Below are positions 19,307-27,573 of a DNA stretch of 64,000 bases, one piece after another. The first letter of the stretch is position 1, and the number at the start of each line of letters is the position of its first letter. Source of the DNA: an uncultured Alistipes sp. (GTDB taxonomy: Bacteria; Bacteroidota; Bacteroidia; Bacteroidales; Rikenellaceae); contig CALVFO010000029.1 of the NCBI GenBank assembly GCA_944326855.1, positions 105,363-169,362 of the forward strand. Direction: 5' to 3'. The notes under the pieces were generated by a model. That model had not been told where the DNA came from and did no database searches. It saw only the letters and a program-made list of their open reading frames with translations. The position numbers and the translations under genes were made by a program.

Positions 19307-21334
19307 CTACTTTTTCAACATAGCCTTTACCCGGTTGTAAACATTATCCCCGGAGAAGCCGAACTTCTGATCCAGCACACCGGCCGGGGCCGAATAGCCG
19401 AAGTGATCCAGTCCGAACACTTCGCCGTCCCCACCGACCAGACCGGCCAACGTCACGGGCAGACCCGAAGTCAAACCGAACTTGGGTACACCAGCAGGCA
19501 GTACGCTCTGTTGATATTCCGGACTCTGATCCCGGAACAAACCTTCCGAAGGAGCCGATACCACCCGCACCTTCACGCCATCGGCCTTGAGCTTTTCGGC
19601 GCCATCCACCAAAGTGGCTACTTCCGAACCGCTGGCTACCAGAATCACATCAGGCACAGTTTCGCTGTCCATCACCACATAAGCCCCTTTAGCCGCCTGC
19701 ATGGCCTCTTCGGCCCGACTACCGCCGAGCGTAGGCAGGTTCTTGATATTTTGGCGCGAAAGGATCAAAGCCGTCGGACGTTCTTCCGACATGGCAATTT
19801 TCCAGGCTGCCGCCGTTTCATAGCTATCGGCCGGACGCAATACGACCATAGCCCGTTCGCCCCGGTGATTGCGCAACTGTTCCATCAGGCGCAACTGAGC
19901 TTCGTGTTCCACCGGCTGGTGCGTAGGACCATCCTCGCCCACCCGGAACGAGTCGTGCGTCCAGACAAATTTCACCGGCAAGCGCATCAGTGCCGACAGA
20001 CGGAAGACCGGTTTCATATAATCGGAGAAGACGAAGAAGGTTCCGCAGGCCGGAATCAAACCGCCATGCAGAGCGATCCCGTTCATGATGCAGGCCATGG
20101 TAAATTCGCTCACCCCGGCTTGCAGGAAACGACCGCCGAAATCATCCTTGGTCAAAGCACGGGTCTTTTTCAGGAAACCGTCCGTTTTATCGGAATTGCT
20201 CAAATCGGCCGACGATACGACCATATTATCCAACATCTCCCCGAAAACGCCCAAAACAGCGGCGGAAGCGGCACGGGTAGCCACATTCTCACCTACGGCG
20301 ATCTTCGTATAATCGATCTCCGGCAATTTACCGGAAAGGAAATGATCCAATTTTTCGGCCAGTTCGGGATTGGCACTCCGCCAGGCGGCTTCCTCTTCCC
20401 GACGAACAGCCATCTCCTGACGCAGACGATCGGCCCGGTCGGCATAGAGCTTTTTCACCGGATCGAACACCACGAACGGATTTTCGGGATCGCCCCCCAG
20501 GTTGGCTACCGTTTTTTCGATGCTACCGCCGGCCGCAGTCAACGGCTGTCCGTGCGTCGACACTTTGTTTTCAAAACATTCGCCGTTCTTACCGATGGCA
20601 CCTTTCCCCATCACGGTATGGCCCACGATCAGGGTCGGTTTTTTGGTTTCGGCCAGAGCCCGTTCCAACGCCTGACGAATCTGATCGGCATCGTTACCGT
20701 CGATACTGATCACATTCCAGTTCCAGGCTTCGTATTTGGCTACGATATCTTCGTCCGAGACTTCATCCACCTGCGTCGAAAGCTGGATGTTGTTCGAGTC
20801 GTAGAACATGATAAAATTGCTCAATCCGAGATGTCCGGCAATCCGGCCTACCCCCTGAGACACTTCTTCCTGAATCCCCCCGTCGGAGATAAAGGCAAAA
20901 GTCTTGTGGGCCATCCATTCCCCGAAGCGAGCCACCATCATCCGTTCGGCAATGGCAGCCCCCAAGGCCATGGCATGACCCTGACCCAGCGGCCCGGACG
21001 TATTTTCGATCCCGCGATCCAGATCCCGTTCGGGATGCCCCGGGGTAGGGCTTCCCCACTGGCGGAAGTTCTGCAACTCATCCATATTGAAATAACCGGC
21101 CAGCGCCAATACCGAATACAGCATCGGCGACATATGCCCGGGATCGAGGAAGAAGCGGTCCCGATAGGGATATTTCAGGTTATCCGGATCGTAACGGAGA
21201 AATTCGCTGTAGAGGATGTTGATGAAGTCGGCGCCGCCCATCGCGCCACCCGGGTGACCGGACTTGGAGCGTTCAACCATGGAGGCCGCCAGGATTCGGA
21301 TATTATCCGCAGCCATTGTCGTTACATCTTTCAT
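19307..21334 (-). CDS. tkt: Transketolase
   Basis: The start at 21334 (MKDVTTMAADNIRILAASM) is chosen because the upstream in-frame extension overlaps the promoter. The 675-residue thiamine-diphosphate enzyme transfers two-carbon units in the pentose phosphate pathway. Visible are SGHPGGAMGGADF (about 25-37), GPLGQGHAMALGAAIAE, the ThDP/Mg motif as FISDGGIQEEVSQG (Ser in place of the usual first Gly), THGQPL, and in the second half FMQAGVSEF-like LQAGVSEFTM, FVWTHDSFRVGEDGPTHQP with catalytic histidines, and the C-terminal domain. Own promoter and terminator. Confidence 0.96.
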   Translation of the reverse strand: MKDVTTMAADNIRILAASMVERSKSGHPGGAMGGADFINILYSEFLRYDPDNLKYPYRDRFFLDPGHMSPMLYSVLALAGYFNMDELQNFRQWGSPTPGHPERDLDRGIENTSGPLGQGHAMALGAAIAERMMVARFGEWMAHKTFAFISDGGIQEEVSQGVGRIAGHLGLSNFIMFYDSNNIQLSTQVDEVSDEDIVAKYEAWNWNVISIDGNDADQIRQALERALAETKKPTLIVGHTVMGKGAIGKNGECFENKVSTHGQPLTAAGGSIEKTVANLGGDPENPFVVFDPVKKLYADRADRLRQEMAVRREEEAAWRSANPELAEKLDHFLSGKLPEIDYTKIAVGENVATRAASAAVLGVFGEMLDNMVVSSADLSNSDKTDGFLKKTRALTKDDFGGRFLQAGVSEFTMACIMNGIALHGGLIPACGTFFVFSDYMKPVFRLSALMRLPVKFVWTHDSFRVGEDGPTHQPVEHEAQLRLMEQLRNHRGERAMVVLRPADSYETAAAWKIAMSEERPTALILSRQNIKNLPTLGGSRAEEAMQAAKGAYVVMDSETVPDVILVASGSEVATLVDGAEKLKADGVKVRVVSAPSEGLFRDQSPEYQQSVLPAGVPKFGLTSGLPVTLAGLVGGDGEVFGLDHFGYSAPAGVLDQKFGFSGDNVYNRVKAMLKK

Positions 21335-21408
21335 GAGGTTTGTTCTTAAAGGTTGTGTTATTAAGGTTCTATGATTTGCCGATTGTCTGCTTCCCAAAGG
21401 GAATCTTA

Positions 21409-21439
21409 CAAATTTAATCAAAAAAAGGATTCCGACAAG
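21409..21439 (-). promoter_or_regulatory. Candidate promoter for tkt
   Basis: On the minus strand TAAATTTG (21416-21409) lies 19 nt downstream of CTTG (21439-21436), close to the Bacteroidetes -33/-7 arrangement. The leader would be about 70 nt. Confidence 0.6.
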
Positions 21440-21679
21440 AATCAATGAGGGAATTGCTTCCTTCCCGAGCGGATCTTCCAGTCTTGGATTTCTTCGTTCC
21501 GAGACCGATCCCGGAACATCGTATTCCTATCCCGAAGGAATCGAATTCCGTATCCGTTTTTCAACACGACCACCACTCCATCCCCTGCTGCCGGAGGAGC
21601 CTCCCACCAGCACTCCAAACGCTTTTCTTCATCAAGCGTTCCATTCTTTGCCTCAGGGGATAACCGCCAGGGCCGTTCA

Positions 21680-21710
21680 AAACAAACAGGCCCCGAAAAA
21701 CGGAGCCTGT
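21680..21710 (-). terminator. Candidate terminator after tilS
   Basis: ACAGGCCCCG and CGGAGCCTGT pair with one mismatch around AAAAA. On the minus strand the stem is followed by TTTGTTTTG. Confidence 0.65.
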
Positions 21711-21736
21711 CTGCCATATAATCATCCCATTCACAT

Positions 21737-23083
21737 TCAGATCATCGAATCGACCTCCCGGGTCAGTCTGAGGACATTCTCCGTGGAAGCATCCACCCGA
21801 AAACGTTCATCCACCCGGCGGCCCACCAACCAGACGATCTGGTCCCCGGACAACAACACGAACTGTCGTCCCTTGTCCGGCAACGAAACCTTGGCATCGA
21901 TCAGGTAATCGCTCACCTTTTTGTGCCCGTCCATCCCGAAGGGCTGAAAACTGTCGCCCTCTTTCCATCGACGCAGCACCAACGGATATTGCAATTTATC
22001 CTCATCGATCAACGCCACGTTATCGGGTTGCTGCAAACGGTCGATATCGTCGATGGTCAGGTGCTCGAACAGAATCACCCCGCCCCCTACATACTGACGC
22101 CGACAATCGGGCTGCACCTCCACGGCACATTCGTCATCCTCGGGAATCGGCGTAACGACCAGATGTCCCCGATCGAGATAAACCACCCGATCCCTGGAAT
22201 AAAACCGACGTCCGGTGGCATTTCTTTCATAAGCCAGATACAATTTGTCGATCACCTCTCCATGAAACCCATACGAACGCAACAGCTCGAACAGGACAAA
22301 TTTCATCGGCATGCCGGGTGCAAGACGCGATAAATCGATCACATCGTTGTCGCCTTCCCTTCGAATGCTTTCCCGACGAATCACATCCATACCCCGATCG
22401 ATAAAACACTGCGCTTCGGTCAACCGTTCGACCGTAGAGGTCATCGTAGCCACAAATTGAGGCGAAATTTCCCGAATCCGAGGGATGATCCCCAACCGGA
22501 TCTTATTGCGGATATACTTGGTCGATGCGTTGGAGGAGTCTTCCCGATAGGGAATCTTATGATTCAAGGCATATTCGATAATATCCTTCCGGGTGGCAAA
22601 CAGCAGAGGACGAACGACCTTCCCGTTGATCACATGAATCCCCGTAAGTCCCCGTAGTCCCGTTCCTCTCAGCAAATTGATAAAAAAGGTTTCGGCCGAA
22701 TCGTCCGCCTGATGGGCAATCGCGATGTGCGTATACCCCTGTTCGGCACACAATTCGTCGAACCAGGCGTAACGCAGGCGACGGGCCGCCATCTGTACGG
22801 ACTCGCCGGTCATTTCCACTTCGCCCATCGTATCGAAACGTCGGTTATAAAAAGGCAAGCCGTAACGACCGGCCATCTCTCCGACCAGCAATTCGTCTTC
22901 TTCGGCTTCAGGGCCTCGCAACTGAAAATTACAATGCGCCACTCCAATCTGATAACCCGCTTCGGCAAAAAGCGACAACATGACCATCGAATCCACACCG
23001 CCACTGACGGCTACCAGGATTCGATCCTGTGCCGAAAACATGTCCCGTTCGGCCACATATTTCTGAAACCTGTTGAGCAACAT
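21737..23083 (-). CDS. tilS: tRNA(Ile)-lysidine synthase
   Basis: This 448-residue ATP-dependent enzyme modifies C34 of the CAU anticodon of tRNA-Ile to lysidine, which lets it read AUA. The N-terminal PP-loop motif LVAVSGGVDSMVML (residues about 24-37) is followed by HCNFQLRGPEAEEDE and AHQADDSAETFFINLLRGTGLRGL, all typical. The C-terminal substrate-binding region has LRRWKEGDSFQPFGM and KKVSDYLIDAKV. It is downstream of murB by 53 nt on the same strand and likely cotranscribed. Confidence 0.96.
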   Translation of the reverse strand: MLLNRFQKYVAERDMFSAQDRILVAVSGGVDSMVMLSLFAEAGYQIGVAHCNFQLRGPEAEEDELLVGEMAGRYGLPFYNRRFDTMGEVEMTGESVQMAARRLRYAWFDELCAEQGYTHIAIAHQADDSAETFFINLLRGTGLRGLTGIHVINGKVVRPLLFATRKDIIEYALNHKIPYREDSSNASTKYIRNKIRLGIIPRIREISPQFVATMTSTVERLTEAQCFIDRGMDVIRRESIRREGDNDVIDLSRLAPGMPMKFVLFELLRSYGFHGEVIDKLYLAYERNATGRRFYSRDRVVYLDRGHLVVTPIPEDDECAVEVQPDCRRQYVGGGVILFEHLTIDDIDRLQQPDNVALIDEDKLQYPLVLRRWKEGDSFQPFGMDGHKKVSDYLIDAKVSLPDKGRQFVLLSGDQIVWLVGRRVDERFRVDASTENVLRLTREVDSMI

Positions 23084-23136
23084 ATCATCGAATACATTAA
23101 GAGTCTTTATTCAACATACAACGCGGGCCGAGGTAT

Positions 23137-24150
23137 TCAGAGGATATTGACCTCCGTTTCGATCTCCACCCCGAAACGATCCCGCACATCCTGCTGCACG
23201 GCACGGGCCAGCTCCATGACCTGTCGGCCGGTCGCCCCGCCATGGTTGACCAATACCAAAGCCTGACGGTCATGCACCCCGACCGGACCCATACGCCGTC
23301 CCTTCCAGCCACAACGGTCGATCAACCAGCCGGCGGCCAATTTCACGTGGGATGAATCGATGCCGTACACCGGCATATCGGGATAGGTCTGCCGCAACGC
23401 CTCAGCCACCGATACCGGAACGACCGGATTCTTGAAAAAACTACCGGCATTGCCCAATTCCGACGGATCGGGCAGTTTTTCCCGACGAATGGCCATGACC
23501 GCTTCGCGTACGCTCTGCAACGTAACGGCCCCGGAGGCTTCCACCCGGGCTTTCAGGTCGCCATACCCCAGATTGAATACCGGTTGCAGGGCGAGTTCGA
23601 AAGTCACGGACAAGATCAAGGCCTCTCCCTTCAGTTCCCGTTTAAACAGGCTGTCCCGATACGCAAAACCGCACGAGGCCCGATCCAGGATCAACACCTC
23701 GTCACGCCGGGGCAAATAGACCTCCACTTCCCGAATCGTTCGAGCGGCTTCTGCCCCATAGGCCCCGATGTTCTGCACCGGAGCCGCTCCCACATATCCG
23801 GGAATCAACGACAGATTTTCCAGCCCGCCATACCCGTTCGCTACGGTCCAAGCCACAAAATCGTCCCACTCTTCTCCGCCGGCGACCCGCACCACCACCC
23901 GATCGGATTGTCGTTCCACGACAGAAATTCCTTTCGAAACGGGATGCAGAATCGTTCCCCGAAAATCTTCGGTAAACAACACGTTATTGCCGCCGCTCAA
24001 TATGTAATAAGGCTCATAGGAGGAATCCCGACCGGTGAAAAAGGTCCGGATATCGTCGACGGTTTCAAATTCGACATAATGGCGAGCCGAAACCTCGATA
24101 CCGAAACTGTTCCGGGTCTTGAGCGATTGATTTTCCGTCAGTCTGTACAT
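23137..24150 (-). CDS. murB: UDP-N-acetylenolpyruvoylglucosamine reductase
   Basis: This 337-residue flavoenzyme reduces UDP-GlcNAc-enolpyruvate to UDP-MurNAc with NADPH. Length and motifs fit the type I (E. coli-like) enzyme: NSFGIEVSARHYVEF at the N-terminus, LSGGNNVLF in the FAD-binding domain, GYGGLENLSLIPGYVGAAPVQNIGAYG, FAYRDSLFK, the catalytic serine in LGNAGSFFKNP, and the C-terminal acid/base Glu in the segment ending ETEVNIL. It heads a murB-tilS unit. A TACCTTTG box lies upstream on the minus strand at 24206-24213. Confidence 0.96.
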   Translation of the reverse strand: MYRLTENQSLKTRNSFGIEVSARHYVEFETVDDIRTFFTGRDSSYEPYYILSGGNNVLFTEDFRGTILHPVSKGISVVERQSDRVVVRVAGGEEWDDFVAWTVANGYGGLENLSLIPGYVGAAPVQNIGAYGAEAARTIREVEVYLPRRDEVLILDRASCGFAYRDSLFKRELKGEALILSVTFELALQPVFNLGYGDLKARVEASGAVTLQSVREAVMAIRREKLPDPSELGNAGSFFKNPVVPVSVAEALRQTYPDMPVYGIDSSHVKLAAGWLIDRCGWKGRRMGPVGVHDRQALVLVNHGGATGRQVMELARAVQQDVRDRFGVEIETEVNIL

Positions 24151-24488
24151 ACCTTCTCTGTCTGGTTTCTCATCGGCCTCCCGGACGTTCCGTCCAGGAG
24201 GAAAACAAAGGTAGCTAATTTTTACGATTATACGGACTCTTCACCCCGTTTTCGACCGCCCAATCGTTGAGAAAACCTCCTCCGAACGAGCTCTTGACGC
24301 ATTTTCGCTCCGTACAAAAAAAAGGAGAAACACAAACTATTCATTATCGCCGATTTCCTGTTCTGATGAGATAATTTAACGGTTTCTTTCCTCCAAAAAG
24401 ATTGTTTTCTTAAAAATTTTTCATAACTTGCTAGTGATTTTTCCATCGACGACCCCTTCGGCCGAGTACCTCAACTAAATCTTACAAT
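24151..24488. other. Divergent spacer of 338 nt between murB and the DUF4301 gene
   Basis: Left part has a minus-strand -7 box (CAAAGGTA at 24206-24213). The AT-rich right part (24370-24450) probably holds the promoter of the DUF4301-ATPase operon; TAACTTG at 24424-24430 is the best but imperfect -7 candidate. No gene is seen. Confidence 0.45.
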
Positions 24489-25967
24489 ATGCTCACGGAC
24501 AAAGACTTGGCACAACTCAAAGACCACGGAATCGACACGGAGACCATTTACCGTCAACTGGAAAGTTTTCGTCAAGGTTTTCCTTTTCTGAACATTGACC
24601 GGGCCGCTGTAGCCGGAGACGGCATCCTGCGACTGGATCCCCAGACACAGCAACTTCTGCGCGAGCAGTTTTCCGCCCGACGTAACCACCTGCATATTGT
24701 CAAATTCGTCCCGGCTTCGGGTGCCGCCACCCGGATGTTCAAAGAGATGTTCGCCTTCCTGGCGGACGGCCAACAAACCCGTTCCGTCGAAGAAGTCGTC
24801 ACCCACATCGATCGTTTCGCATTCGGTGACTCTCTCAAACAGGCCGCCGGCAAAACCGCCGATGCCCACCGCCTGATCGAAACCATGCTTTCGCCTCAAG
24901 GTTTGGGTTACGGATCGGCCCCCAAGGCGCTGGTTCTGTTCCACCGTTACGACGAAGGCAACCGTACCGCCCTGGAAGAACATCTGTGCGAAGGAGCACT
25001 CTATGCCGCAGGAAAAGACGGACAGGTCAACATTCACTTTACCGTATCGCCCGAACATCAGGCCGCTTTCGAAGCACGGGTACGGGAAACCCTGCCCCGG
25101 TACGAAGCCCGATACGGCGTCCGTTACCAGGTCAGCTACTCCTGCCAACGTCCCTCGACCGATACCATAGCCGTGGGTCCGGACAACGAACCGTTCCGCG
25201 AAGAGGACGGCTCCCTGTTGTTGCGTCCCGCCGGCCATGGCGCCCTGTTGGAAAATCTGAACGACATCGAAGCCGATCTGATCTTCATCAAAAATATCGA
25301 CAACGTCACCACCGACGAGCGCAAAGCCGATACGGTTTGCTATAAAGAAGTGCTGGCCGGTCAATTGCTGGCGTTGCAGGCCGCATGTTTCGATTATCTG
25401 AAACAACTGGAAGAAAACACCGTGGATGACCCCACTTTCCACGAAATCGTCCGGTTCGTCGAACAGCAGCTCTGCCTGAGATTACCGGACTCTTTCCCGG
25501 GGCTGACTCCCGAAGAAAAACGCCGGTGGCTGATCGATCGTCTCGACCGTCCGATCCGTGTCTGCGGCATGGTCCGCAACGAAGGCGAACCGGGCGGAGG
25601 CCCCTACTGGGTCAAAGAACCGGACGGCAGCCAATCGTTACAGATCGCCGAGTCCTCCCAAATCGCCCCCGAACAAAAAGGGCTGATGGCCGCCGCCACC
25701 CATTTCAATCCGGTCGATCTGGTCTGCTCGACCCGCAATCGACACGGCCGGAAATTCGACTTGAGTCGGTATGTCGATCCTCAGACGGGATTCATCTCCG
25801 AAAAATCGAAAAACGGACGTCCCCTCAAAGCCCTGGAACGGCCCGGATTGTGGAACGGTTCGATGGCCCGATGGAACACGGTATTCGTCGAAGTCCCCGG
25901 CACGGTTTTCTCGCCGGTCAAAACGATCAACGACCTGCTGCGTCCCGAACACCAACCCAACGCATGA
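24489..25967 (+). CDS. DUF4301 family protein
   Basis: This 492-residue protein is recognised as DUF4301, a family I know mainly from Bacteroidetes, without an established function. There is no signal peptide or membrane segment, so it should be cytoplasmic. Conserved-looking segments are FVPASGAATRMFKEM near residue 78, GSAPKALVLFHRY near 143, FIKNIDNVTTDERKA near 265, RVCGMVRNEGEPGGGPYWV near 355 and WNGSMARWNTVFVEVP near 455. The FVPASGAATRM motif recalls the sugar-nucleotidyltransferase G-x-G-x-R loop, but this is only a resemblance. It ends 24 nt before the V/A-ATPase E gene with no terminator between, so it is likely the first gene of that transcript. Confidence 0.85.
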   Translation: MLTDKDLAQLKDHGIDTETIYRQLESFRQGFPFLNIDRAAVAGDGILRLDPQTQQLLREQFSARRNHLHIVKFVPASGAATRMFKEMFAFLADGQQTRSVEEVVTHIDRFAFGDSLKQAAGKTADAHRLIETMLSPQGLGYGSAPKALVLFHRYDEGNRTALEEHLCEGALYAAGKDGQVNIHFTVSPEHQAAFEARVRETLPRYEARYGVRYQVSYSCQRPSTDTIAVGPDNEPFREEDGSLLLRPAGHGALLENLNDIEADLIFIKNIDNVTTDERKADTVCYKEVLAGQLLALQAACFDYLKQLEENTVDDPTFHEIVRFVEQQLCLRLPDSFPGLTPEEKRRWLIDRLDRPIRVCGMVRNEGEPGGGPYWVKEPDGSQSLQIAESSQIAPEQKGLMAAATHFNPVDLVCSTRNRHGRKFDLSRYVDPQTGFISEKSKNGRPLKALERPGLWNGSMARWNTVFVEVPGTVFSPVKTINDLLRPEHQPNA

Positions 25968-25991
25968 TCTAAAGACAAAATAAACACAAGC

Positions 25992-26618
25992 ATGGAAAAC
26001 AAATTGCAAGAATTGACCCAGAAACTCTACGAAGAAGGGTTATCGAAAGGAAAGCAAGAAGCCGAGCAGATGGTCGCCGACGCCCGCAAACAGGCCGAAA
26101 AGATCGTCGCCGACGCCCGTAAACAGGCCGACGAGCTCCGCAAACAAGCTGAAAAGAGTGCCGAAGACCTCAAAAAGAACACCCTGACCGAATTGGGGTT
26201 GGCTGGACGCCAGATGGTCGGTACGCTCAAAAGCCAGATCGAATCGCTGATCGTTTTCAAAAGCACGTCCGACGCCGTGAGTGCCGCCAACGCCGATCCC
26301 GAATTCATCAAAAGTCTGCTGTTGGAAATCGCCTCGCACTGGAACGGTGCCTCGTCTTCACGCGTCGACCTGAAAGCGGTTCTGCCCGCCGACAAACAGG
26401 CCGCGCTGGAAAAAGTGCTGGCCTCCTCCGCCACGAACGACCTCAATGCCGGCGTGGAAATCACATTCGATCATAAAGTCAAATCGGGCTTCAAAATCGG
26501 TCCCAAAGACGGCAGTTATTACGTCAGCTTTACCGATGCCGATTTCCAGGCGCTGCTGAGCGAATACCTCCGTCCCAAAGTTGCCGAACTGCTTTTCGGC
26601 GACGGGGCCCAATCATGA
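25992..26618 (+). CDS. atpE: V/A-type ATP synthase subunit E (peripheral stalk)
   Basis: The 208-residue protein starts with a long charged helix rich in Lys, Ala, Glu and Gln (residues about 1-70, with two near-identical heptad blocks ADARKQAEKIVADARKQADE) and ends in a compact globular domain, the architecture of the E peripheral-stalk subunit. It would tie the catalytic A3B3 head to subunit I in the membrane. In other V/A-ATPases E pairs with a G/H subunit along the coiled coil; no such gene is seen here. First ATPase gene of the operon. Confidence 0.9.
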   Translation: MENKLQELTQKLYEEGLSKGKQEAEQMVADARKQAEKIVADARKQADELRKQAEKSAEDLKKNTLTELGLAGRQMVGTLKSQIESLIVFKSTSDAVSAANADPEFIKSLLLEIASHWNGASSSRVDLKAVLPADKQAALEKVLASSATNDLNAGVEITFDHKVKSGFKIGPKDGSYYVSFTDADFQALLSEYLRPKVAELLFGDGAQS

Positions 26619-26646
26619 CAAGCCGACCGCTGAAAACCGAATAAGC

Positions 26647-27513
26647 ATGGCAAAAGAATATTATAGCTTAGTAGCGGGACTCGAAGAACTGATCCTCGAA
26701 GCCGACCACAAAGGTTTCGACGCCGTAGCCCTGCGCGAAGAGATCATCCCCGAACTTTCGAAGGGAGACCTCCGGGCGCTGCGGACCTTCTACGCATTCT
26801 ACGACGTAGAAAACGTGCTCGCGGCGCTCAGCGGCAAACAAACATTCAATCCGTTGGGCAACTACTCGGCCGAACAACTCTCCGAAGCGCTCGAAGCCCT
26901 CGGTCCATCCCAAAACGACTCCGATACCGTCCTGCCCGACTGGATGGTTCTCACCCTGCAGGCCTACAAAGCGAAGGAGGAAGGCAAAACAGACGAAGAA
27001 ATCGACACCTCGAAAAACCTGGAGAATGCGCTCTGGAATGCATTTTACGAACAGTGCGCCGCTTCGTCCAACCGCTTCGTCCGCGAATGGTTCGCCTTCG
27101 ACAAGACCCTGCGGAACATTTCGGCCGCCTACATCGCCCGAAGCCGCAAATGGCCCGTCACCGAACAGCTGGTCGGCGAAGACGACGTAGTGAAGGCTTT
27201 GGGACAAAGTTCAGCCGCCGATTTCGGGCTGCGCGGCGAGGTCGATTACATCGAATCGGTCATCGCCCTGCTCGACACCCCCAACATGCTGGAAAAAGAA
27301 CAACGCCTCGACCAGATTCGCTGGACAAAAGCCGAAGAGCTGACCACGTTCGACTACTTCAACCTCAACACCCTGCTGGCCTACCTGGCCAAAGCCAACA
27401 TTATCCAACGCTGGACGATGCTCGACCGCAAACAGGGTGAAGCGATGCTGAAGAATCTGTTGGCCGAACTCTCCGACAAATCGATCCTGCAGCGGGCCGA
27501 AGCCCAGCAATAA
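26647..27513 (+). CDS. DUF2764 family protein of the V/A-ATPase operon
   Basis: The start at 26647 gives MAKEYYSLVAGLEELIL and 288 residues; an upstream ATG at 26581 overlaps atpE and is rejected. DUF2764 is a family found in V/A-ATPase operons of Bacteroidetes and some other phyla between E and A. The protein is predicted mainly helical, soluble and acidic, with segments such as LRALRTFYAFYDVENVL and WNAFYEQCAASSNRFVREWF. Standard V/A operons place subunits C and F at this position, and subunit C is a helical protein of similar or somewhat larger size, so a role as central-stalk socket (C/d-like) is plausible. This is inference; the sequence itself shows no subunit C motif I recognise. Confidence 0.88.
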   Translation: MAKEYYSLVAGLEELILEADHKGFDAVALREEIIPELSKGDLRALRTFYAFYDVENVLAALSGKQTFNPLGNYSAEQLSEALEALGPSQNDSDTVLPDWMVLTLQAYKAKEEGKTDEEIDTSKNLENALWNAFYEQCAASSNRFVREWFAFDKTLRNISAAYIARSRKWPVTEQLVGEDDVVKALGQSSAADFGLRGEVDYIESVIALLDTPNMLEKEQRLDQIRWTKAEELTTFDYFNLNTLLAYLAKANIIQRWTMLDRKQGEAMLKNLLAELSDKSILQRAEAQQ

Positions 27514-27573
27514 ATACCGTGCGGAGTTTGGTACTCCGCACTCCCGCAAACCAAAAATAAGAGACCTAAACAT

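Larger units (their letters stand above)
21335..21736. other. Spacer of 402 nt between tilS and tkt
   Basis: Holds the tkt promoter at its left end and the tilS terminator at its right end. The middle shows no credible gene. Confidence 0.6.

Noticed and set aside
19307-21334. SDG in place of GDG in transketolase as a sign of inactivity
   Set aside because: The Mg-binding Asp is kept and, from memory, Bacteroidetes transketolases commonly show this variant, so it is not taken as a defect.
19403-21349. Open frame of 648 codons on the plus strand opposite tkt
   Set aside because: Antisense shadow of transketolase, which has all its motifs on the minus strand.
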